Below, in pieces: positions 8,101 to 11,847 of a DNA stretch of 11,847 bases. This DNA comes from DATDMG01 sp036518955 (GTDB taxonomy: Bacteria > Actinomycetota > Actinomycetes > Actinomycetales > Kineosporiaceae): positions 1 through 11,847 of the forward strand of contig DATDMG010000198.1 of the NCBI GenBank assembly GCA_036518955.1. The letters are read 5' to 3'. How positions within the stretch are numbered: position 1 is the first letter of the stretch; each line of letters opens with the position of its first letter. The notes beneath the pieces were generated by a model. It searched no databases, was not told the DNA's origin, and was given only the letters and a program-made list of their open reading frames with translations. The translations under genes were made by a program, and so were the position numbers.

Positions 8101-10500
8101 CTGCACGCCGGCGAGCTGTCGGACCGGACGGCGCTGGCCGGGTTCCTCGACCAGGTGCGGCGCCGGTTCGGCCGGATCGCCGGCGTCGTGCACTGCGCAG
8201 GCGCCATGGGGGGCGACCCGATGCCCGCCAGCAGGCTCGACGCCGCCCGGATCGGCCGGGTGATGGCGCCGAAGGCCGACGGCCTGGAGGTCGTGCTCGA
8301 CCTGACCGCACCCGACGTGCCCGGGTTCGTGCTGCTCTTCTCCTCCGCGGCCGCGGTCGTGCCCGCCCTCGGCGCCGGAGTGGCCGACTACGCCGCCGCG
8401 AACGCCGTCCTCGACGCCGTCGCCGAGCAGCGCGCCGCTGCCGGGAACCGGGTGTGGGCGGTCGACTGGCCGCAGTGGCACGAGTCCGGCGGCGGACGCC
8501 GGCGTCCCAACCCCGGCGAGCGCCTCGGCCTGGGCACCCTGTCGGACGAGGCGGGGCTGCGCGTCGTCGAACGTGTGCTGGCCCTGCCGCGGGGCGGCCG
8601 GATCGTCCCCCTGCCCGGCGTCGCCGGCCCGGTGGATCCGCGGCTGCTGCTCGGCGCCCGGCCGGAGCCGGCCGTCCCGGAGGTGGGCGTCGCCGCGCAG
8701 GCCGTCCTGGAGCGAACCCCGGTCGCGACCGGGCCGGTCATGGGTCCGGTCACGGGTGAGGTGCCGGCCCGGTGGTTGCGGGAGGTCGTCGCCGCGACCC
8801 TGCACCTGCCGCCGGCTCTGCTCGACCCGACGGCCACCTTCGGCGACCTCGGTGTGGAGTCGGTGATGCTCGGCGAGCTCGTCGTGGCCATCGAGGCTCG
8901 GCTCGGTCGGCCCGTCGAGCCGGGTGCTCTGCTCGAACACCCCACGCTCGAGACCCTGGCGGTCCACCTCGGCGCCCTCGAACCGGCCGGTCCGGCCGGC
9001 GCGGCCGGCGCGGCCGGACCGGCGGTGGCCCCGCGGCCGGCGGGCGCCCGTACGCCCGGCCGGCTCGACGGGCCGGATCAGCGGGTCGCCGTCATCGGCC
9101 TCGCCTGCCGGTTCCCCGACGCGCCGGACGCCGACACGTTCTGGGCCAACCTGCTCGCCGGGCACGACGCCGTCCGGGAGGTGCCGCGCGACCGCTGGGA
9201 CCACCGCGTCCACTACCGCCCCTCCCCGCAGGTGGGCTACAGCATCAGCAAGTGGGGCGGCTTCGTGCCGGGGATCGAGGAGTTCGACCCCGACCACTTC
9301 GGGATCGGCGAGTCCGAGGCCGTCGGGCTCGACCCGGCGATCCGCCTGGTGCTCGAGCAGACCGCGGTGTGCCTGAGCGACGCCGGGTACCGGCCCCAGG
9401 AGCTCGCCGGCGAGGACGTCGGGGTGTTCATCGGTGCCCGGATGTCCGACTACGGACGCCGGGTGCCCCGGTCGGGGGTCGCGCTGCGCTCGGACCAGAA
9501 CTTCGTCGCCGCCCACGCCGCCCACCACTTCGACTTCCGCGGGCCCAACCTGGTGGTCGACAGCGCCTGCTCGTCGTCGCTCGTCAGCCTGCAGCTGGCG
9601 ATCCGCAGCCTGTTCGCGGGGGAGTCGACCGTCGCCCTGGCGGGTGGCGTCGAGGTGCTGCTGGAGGAGACCGACTACCTCGACCTGAGCGCCGCCCGGG
9701 CGCTGTCGCCGTCCGGCCGGTGCGCGACCTTCGACCAGGCGGCCGACGGATTCGTGCCCGGCGAGGGGTGCGGCCTGGTGCTGCTCAAGCCGTTGCCCGC
9801 CGCGCTCGCCGACGGCGACCGGATCCACGCCGTGATCGAGGCGGTGGCGGTCAACAACGACGGCCGAACGATGGGCGTCACGACGCCCAACCCGGCCGCC
9901 CAGACCCGGGTCGTCCGGCGGGCTCTCGACCTGGCCGGCCGGCGTCCCGACGAGGTCGGACTCGTCGAGGCACACGGCACCGGCACCCTCATCGGTGACC
10001 CGATCGAGCTGCGGGCCCTCACCGAGGCGTTCGGCGGCGAGGTGGACCACGGCCACGGCTGGTGCGCTGTCGGCAGCGTGAAGACGAACATCGGGCACCT
10101 GCTGAGCGCGGCGGCGATCGCGGGGTTGCTCAAGGCCGTGCTCGCCGTCGAGCACGGCGAGATCCCGCCTACGCTGCACTGCAGCACCCCGAACCCGCGG
10201 CTGGCCCTCGACCGGTCGCCGTTCGCGCCGGCGCTGCGGCGGCGGCCCTGGGAGGTGCCACCGCACCGCCGGGTCGCCGGGGTGAGCTCCTTCGGGCTCG
10301 GCGGCACCAACGCCCACGCCGTCGTCAGCGGGCTCGACCCCGCGGCACGGGCCGGGCTGCCCCCCGCCCGGGACCGGCTCGGGCCGCCGCGGTTCGTCCG
10401 CCGCCGGCTGTGGATCGACCGGCAGGCGGCACCCGCACCGGACGCCGACGAGCTCGTCGCGTCCGTCCTCGACCTGCGGCTGAGCACGCCGACCCGATGA
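4687..10500 (+). CDS. Trans-AT PKS: [LD]-ACP-KS-LD-KR-ACP-KS
   Basis: A 1937-residue trans-AT PKS subunit. Domains: N-terminal post-KS linker domain (LD, ~1-138); Gly/Pro/Gln linker; ACP1 (Ser209 in GLSS); KS1 (~273-688; Cys436, His571, His609); LD (~695-840); KR with structural half (~855-1320; GGVRGLG 1088-1094, Lys1196, FSS 1218-1220, Tyr1235, Asn1239); ACP2 (Ser1392 in GVES); KS2 (~1466-1885; Cys1628, His1763, His1804). No AT domain occurs, so extender units must come from a separate AT. KS1 with KR and ACP2 should extend the chain and reduce the beta-ketone. KS2 ends the protein after a short RRRLWI tail with no LD, and the next protein starts with a DH. The N-terminal LD has no KS in front of it, which makes this half of a split module whose KS is probably the one ending at 874. 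KR stereochemical type cannot be assigned: no clear LDD motif is seen. Confidence 0.96.
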   Translation: MQTTPHRHAVVLSATSPAALRRYAAALRDDLADRARRVAGGVADVAFTLQTGRVPLPYRLVVLAADLEAAVAGLDSYLAHRPDAAVATSQQPFDGPVPGPMDGPAVGAAVRWLAGEDVDWTPAWPVPATRLTLPTHPWPGSDADAGADAQPGPGQGPGQVPGQVAGTADQEALAAAATRYLVECYAEVSGLPPGTVDARARLDEIGLSSFVVARLGVRLEQDLGEDDRTLFYQLPTLAAVGAELARRRPDRFSAPAVPAAPAVPAAPAVAAGEPIAVIGIAGRFPDAPDLGRLWDNLVAGRDGVRPLPAYRARPGWPVDLMWGGFLQDVECFDPLLFGITPRDAALMDPQERIFLEVVWEVLESAGYPRERLRRRLGGRVGVYVGAMHNEFPFLGVERSVRDGTPQDTGATLGGIANRVSYHLDLNGPSLTIDTMCSSSLTAMHLAVRALRARECAAAVVGGVNLSVHPNKFVQQHRMRMHSTDHRCRSFGAGGDGFAPAEGACAVLLKPLAAALADGDRVLAVVRGTAVAHAGRTNGYLVPDPNAQAATVRAALDDAGVDPAGIGYLEAHGTGTALGDPVEVGGLSQVFTGLPPGAVPIGSVKSALGHLEAAAGMAGLAKVVLQLRHRELVPTLHTAELNPNIAWDRVPFRVQRTYQPWPAGYGPRRAGISSFGAGGTSAHVVVEEAPAPPSRPDAVPGPHLVVLSAYDAERLAALAERLLAAVAERREQADPHLLGDVAWTLQVGREALRERAAAVVRDLDELQSVLAMLAAGRPGPGVLRGRAPAAPGPHGAAGDDVADLARRWVAGGRVDWERLHRGVTPRIVDLPHYPFARLPCWPADGEEPTPPADRVEVPLYEAGWAAAGAVHGPDRTARPGGPLVCVFADRSEPVARALVGILGDRVVLVREGGDLGDGVPGYLTGADARELAGAVLDRHPDLDGWLDLADLYRSGAERGLWSARLQLLQHVVATRAAHGLRVLQVTSGLHVVPGPAPDVAPGLAAARTAGFVRALGAEHRRVVAGILDVDGHAEPEQLARDVLAEWARTGGDPDVCHRDGVRHLPVLAPVAAPHRPLRLDPGTAYLVTGGVRGLGARVAQLLADRGARRLALTGRRPVAAGDDAAQEVAALRARGAQVMLHAGELSDRTALAGFLDQVRRRFGRIAGVVHCAGAMGGDPMPASRLDAARIGRVMAPKADGLEVVLDLTAPDVPGFVLLFSSAAAVVPALGAGVADYAAANAVLDAVAEQRAAAGNRVWAVDWPQWHESGGGRRRPNPGERLGLGTLSDEAGLRVVERVLALPRGGRIVPLPGVAGPVDPRLLLGARPEPAVPEVGVAAQAVLERTPVATGPVMGPVTGEVPARWLREVVAATLHLPPALLDPTATFGDLGVESVMLGELVVAIEARLGRPVEPGALLEHPTLETLAVHLGALEPAGPAGAAGAAGPAVAPRPAGARTPGRLDGPDQRVAVIGLACRFPDAPDADTFWANLLAGHDAVREVPRDRWDHRVHYRPSPQVGYSISKWGGFVPGIEEFDPDHFGIGESEAVGLDPAIRLVLEQTAVCLSDAGYRPQELAGEDVGVFIGARMSDYGRRVPRSGVALRSDQNFVAAHAAHHFDFRGPNLVVDSACSSSLVSLQLAIRSLFAGESTVALAGGVEVLLEETDYLDLSAARALSPSGRCATFDQAADGFVPGEGCGLVLLKPLPAALADGDRIHAVIEAVAVNNDGRTMGVTTPNPAAQTRVVRRALDLAGRRPDEVGLVEAHGTGTLIGDPIELRALTEAFGGEVDHGHGWCAVGSVKTNIGHLLSAAAIAGLLKAVLAVEHGEIPPTLHCSTPNPRLALDRSPFAPALRRRPWEVPPHRRVAGVSSFGLGGTNAHAVVSGLDPAARAGLPPARDRLGPPRFVRRRLWIDRQAAPAPDADELVASVLDLRLSTPTR
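5200..5442 (+). other. ACP1 (carrier domain)
   Basis: An acyl carrier domain whose phosphopantetheine Ser209 is in EIGLSSF, with Ser instead of the usual Asp before the attachment serine. The helix after it (FVVARLGVRLEQ) has no Trp, so it lacks the usual flag of beta-branching ACPs. Together with the upstream KS0 it would form a pass-through KS0-ACP module. Confidence 0.9.
5446..5481 (+). repeat. 18-bp direct repeat, two copies, in the ACP1-KS1 linker
   Basis: Two adjacent copies of an 18-bp unit (5446-5463 and 5464-5481) differ only in the last base. They encode APAVPA twice and are followed by a decayed third copy, APAVAA. This is a flexible Ala/Pro interdomain linker. Confidence 0.85.
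5503..6753 (+). other. KS1, elongation-competent ketosynthase
   Basis: The full catalytic triad is present: Cys436 in DTMCSSS, His571 in EAHGTGT, and His609 in ALGHLEAAAG, with spacings of 135 and 38 residues. The DTMCSSSLTA variant is common in trans-AT ketosynthases. It is followed by its own linker domain (about 6780-7206) and then a KR. Confidence 0.94.
7252..8652 (+). other. KR, ketoreductase with structural and catalytic halves
   Basis: The structural half begins near VPLYEAGW (codon 7252). The catalytic half has the NADPH-binding GGVRGLG (7948-7968), Lys1196 in MAPKADGL, FSSAAAVVPALGAG, and YAAAN with Tyr1235. The two-residue-longer loop between FSS and Tyr (LGAGVADY) matches the pattern I recall in many trans-AT KRs (LGxGxSDY). 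All catalytic residues are intact, so it is likely active. Confidence 0.92.
8764..8976 (+). other. ACP2 (carrier domain)
   Basis: A carrier domain following the KR, with Ser1392 in DLGVESVM; Glu replaces the common Asp before the serine. No Trp follows, so no beta-branching flag. It would hold the beta-hydroxy product of KS1 and KR. Confidence 0.9.
8983..9018 (+). repeat. Four 9-bp tandem repeats in the ACP2-KS2 linker
   Basis: Four adjacent 9-bp units of the form (C/G)CGGCCGG(T/C/A) encode PAG-PAG-AAG-AAG. This is a short, flexible, low-complexity linker. Confidence 0.8.
9082..10350 (+). other. KS2, C-terminal ketosynthase that precedes a DH on the next protein
   Basis: The triad is intact: Cys1628 in DSACSSS, His1763 in EAHGTGT, and His1804 in NIGHLLSAAA. 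The HLLSAAxIA and PTLHCSTPNPR stretches resemble ketosynthases that I recall being followed by a DH in trans-AT lines. After the NAHAVV strand only ~70 residues remain, with no linker domain. Such a tail could serve to dock the DH protein. Confidence 0.9.
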
Positions 10501-10504
10501 GGAG
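10499..10504 (+). promoter_or_regulatory. Ribosome binding site for the DH-ACP PKS
   Basis: GAGGAG overlaps the PKS stop codon (TGA 10498-10500) and lies 6 nt before ATG 10511. It fixes the start of the next gene and suggests translation coupled to termination of the PKS. Confidence 0.75.
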
Positions 10505-10510
10505 CCGACG

Positions 10511-11847
10511 ATGACCGGACTGGAGTGCCGCCTCACCCTCACCGACGGCGACTTCATCATGCGCAACCACCGGGTGCACGGCGTGAGCGTGCTGCCCGGC
10601 GTCACGTTCCTCGACATCGTCTACCGCGCGCTCGCCGCGTCCGGCCGTGATCACGCCCGGGCCGTCGTCCGCGACATCCGGTTCGCCGAGGCCGTCGTGA
10701 CCAGCGAGGGCTTCGACCGGGAGATCCGTGTCGTGATGCCCGATGACGTGGACGGCGTGCAGCCGCTCGTCGTCGACAGCCGCTGGACGCGGGACGGTGA
10801 GCCGTGCTCCGGGTGGCACCGCAACCTCACCGCGGAACTGGTCTACCGGGATCCGGAGCCGCACTCGCCGCTCGACCTGGCCGGGCGTGCGGCCCGCGCC
10901 GCCGTCCGTGGCGACCTGGCGGAGCTGTACGCCCGGGCCCGCCGCGAGGAGATCGTGCACGGTGCCGCGATGCGGTGCACCGGCAGGGTGCTGCGGGGTG
11001 GCCCGGACGACCCGTTCCTGCTGGCCGAGCTGCGCCTCGAGCACCCCGGTGCCGGGCACGAGCAGCGGTTCCACCTGCACCCGGCGAAGATGGACGCCTC
11101 GACCCTCGCCGGGTTCGCGCAAACCGCGGTGTCGGGCGACCATCCGTTCATCCCGCTGTCGATCCGCGAGTTCCGCGCGGTCGCACCGCTCGTCGGCACC
11201 TGCTGGGTGTACGCGCAGCGACCCGAGGTGCTCTCCGCGTCGGGTGAGGTGCTCACCAGCGACTACACCCTGCACGACGACGACGGCCGGCTGCTCGCCC
11301 GGTTCACCGGCATCAGCTGCAAGCGGATCCGGTTCCCCGGGCTGATCACCAGGTTGCTCGCCGAGGTCGCCCCCGAGCACGCGGCGCCCCCCGTCGCCGT
11401 GGCCGCGCCGGTCGCCGCCGCACCGGTCACCGCCGCACCGGTCACCGCCGCACCGGTCGCCGCCGCACCGGTCGCCGCGCCGGTGCCGACGGGGACGGTC
11501 ACCGGGGACGCCCTGGTCGCCCACCTGCGTGGCGTGGTCGGCGCGATGCTCGGACGCGGCGCCGCGCAGGTGCCCAGCGGCACCGGTTTCTACGACCTCG
11601 GGCTGGACTCGCTGGCGATCCTGCAGATCGGCCGCGACCTCGAGGTCCTGACCGGAAGCGCCCTGTACCCGACCCTGCTGTTCGAGTACAGCACGATCGA
11701 TCGGCTCGCCCGTCACCTGGCGACCACCTACCCTCACCTGAGCATCCCCCAGCCGGCCGATCAGCCCACCGGTCAGGCCGCCGAGCCGGGGGGCCGCGCC
11801 GCGGATGACCCGGGGCCCCCGGCCGCAGCCCCGGGCGACGGTGAACG
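10511..11847 (+). CDS. Trans-AT PKS, N-terminal part: DH-ACP, 3' partial
   Basis: The reading frame runs open off the window end (445 codons seen). It starts with a DH hot-dog domain (~1-285): the catalytic His20 lies in HRVHGVSVLPG, matching HxxxGxxxxP, and the catalytic Asp195 lies in HPAKMDAST. The Gln or His usually four residues after that Asp is Leu199. The GYxYGPxF motif is replaced by IVHGAAM (148-154). A Val/Ala/Pro/Thr repeat linker (~291-326) leads to ACP3 (~332-402), with Ser367 in LGLDSLA and a typical YPTLLFEYSTI third helix region. A second proline/acidic linker follows. The DH presumably acts on chains delivered by KS2 of the previous protein, giving a KS-DH-ACP module split across two polypeptides. 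A KR or KS may follow beyond the window, since DH-ACP-KR order is common in trans-AT lines. Dehydration is likely, but the altered motifs leave room for isomerase-like or reduced activity. Confidence 0.93.
   Translation, partial: MTGLECRLTLTDGDFIMRNHRVHGVSVLPGVTFLDIVYRALAASGRDHARAVVRDIRFAEAVVTSEGFDREIRVVMPDDVDGVQPLVVDSRWTRDGEPCSGWHRNLTAELVYRDPEPHSPLDLAGRAARAAVRGDLAELYARARREEIVHGAAMRCTGRVLRGGPDDPFLLAELRLEHPGAGHEQRFHLHPAKMDASTLAGFAQTAVSGDHPFIPLSIREFRAVAPLVGTCWVYAQRPEVLSASGEVLTSDYTLHDDDGRLLARFTGISCKRIRFPGLITRLLAEVAPEHAAPPVAVAAPVAAAPVTAAPVTAAPVAAAPVAAPVPTGTVTGDALVAHLRGVVGAMLGRGAAQVPSGTGFYDLGLDSLAILQIGRDLEVLTGSALYPTLLFEYSTIDRLARHLATTYPHLSIPQPADQPTGQAAEPGGRAADDPGPPAAAPGDGE
11411..11470 (+). repeat. 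Four 15-bp tandem repeats in the DH-ACP linker
   Basis: Four consecutive 15-bp units, GTC(G/A)CCGCCGCACCG (11411-11425, 11426-11440, 11441-11455, 11456-11470), are followed by a shortened fifth. Only one base varies between units. They encode VAAAP, VTAAP, VTAAP, VAAAP: a flexible tether between DH and ACP3. Copy number may vary between strains by slippage. Confidence 0.92.

Noticed and set aside
8335..8400. The longer FSS-to-Tyr spacing in the KR as a sign of inactivation
   Set aside because: The two extra residues (LGAGVADY) match a pattern common in trans-AT ketoreductases, and Lys, Ser, Tyr and Asn are all present.
4615..10617. A 2000-codon open frame on the minus strand opposite the large PKS
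   Set aside because: It is a mirror of G/C-rich third positions in the PKS; its translation is low-complexity Arg/Gly/Pro/Val-rich and has no recognisable domain. The + strand encodes clear catalytic motifs.
1..11847. CRISPR arrays, tRNA or rRNA genes, insertion sequences
   Set aside because: No spaced direct repeats, clover-leaf sequences, terminal inverted repeats or transposase motifs were seen; the window is almost fully occupied by biosynthetic genes.

Overview
The window is one strand of a trans-acyltransferase (trans-AT) modular polyketide synthase (PKS) gene cluster. Very high G+C, strong G/C preference at third codon positions, GTG start use and purine-rich Shine-Dalgarno sites all point to an actinomycete. 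The genus cannot be fixed from the sequence. All seven genes read on the + strand with overlaps or very short gaps, so they are probably one transcription unit, except that 40-50 bp gaps precede genes 3 and 6. Both end genes are cut by the window.

Layout: (1) 2-874, the C-terminal end of an upstream PKS. It is a ketosynthase (KS) that keeps its active-site Cys but has lost the HGTGT histidine, so it is probably a non-elongating KS0. (2) 871-1677, a discrete type II thioesterase. (3) 1718-2638, an unrecognised protein made of two copies of one ~115-residue domain. (4) 2649-3884, an HMG-CoA synthase-like (HMGS) beta-branching enzyme. (5) 3875-4633, an enoyl-CoA hydratase of the PksH/ECH1 dehydratase type. 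(6) 4687-10500, a 1937-residue PKS read as [post-KS linker domain]-ACP-KS-linker-KR-ACP-KS. (7) 10511-11847 (open at the window end), a PKS starting with a dehydratase (DH) followed by a repeat-rich linker and an ACP.

How the parts fit: no acyltransferase domain lies in any module, and every complete KS is followed by linker/KR/ACP or by a protein end, so malonyl units must be loaded by an AT encoded elsewhere. Gene 6 begins with a domain that normally sits immediately after a KS, while gene 1 ends immediately after a KS. The simplest reading is one KS0-linker-ACP module split between two proteins, with four accessory genes inserted between the two halves. A second split falls between the KS at the end of gene 6 and the DH at the start of gene 7. 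HMGS and ECH1 would convert a beta-ketone on a PKS ACP to an HMG-type branch and dehydrate it. The other members of a full cassette (donor ACP, Cys-to-Ser decarboxylating KS, ECH2 decarboxylase) are not in the window. None of the three visible ACPs has a Trp just after its serine, the usual mark of a branching acceptor. Branching therefore probably happens on a module outside this window.

The main candidates for something new are the duplicated unknown protein, the KS0/linker split interrupted by accessory genes, and the divergent DH active site. Overall the locus looks like part of an unassigned actinobacterial beta-branched trans-AT polyketide pathway. The product cannot be named from this window.
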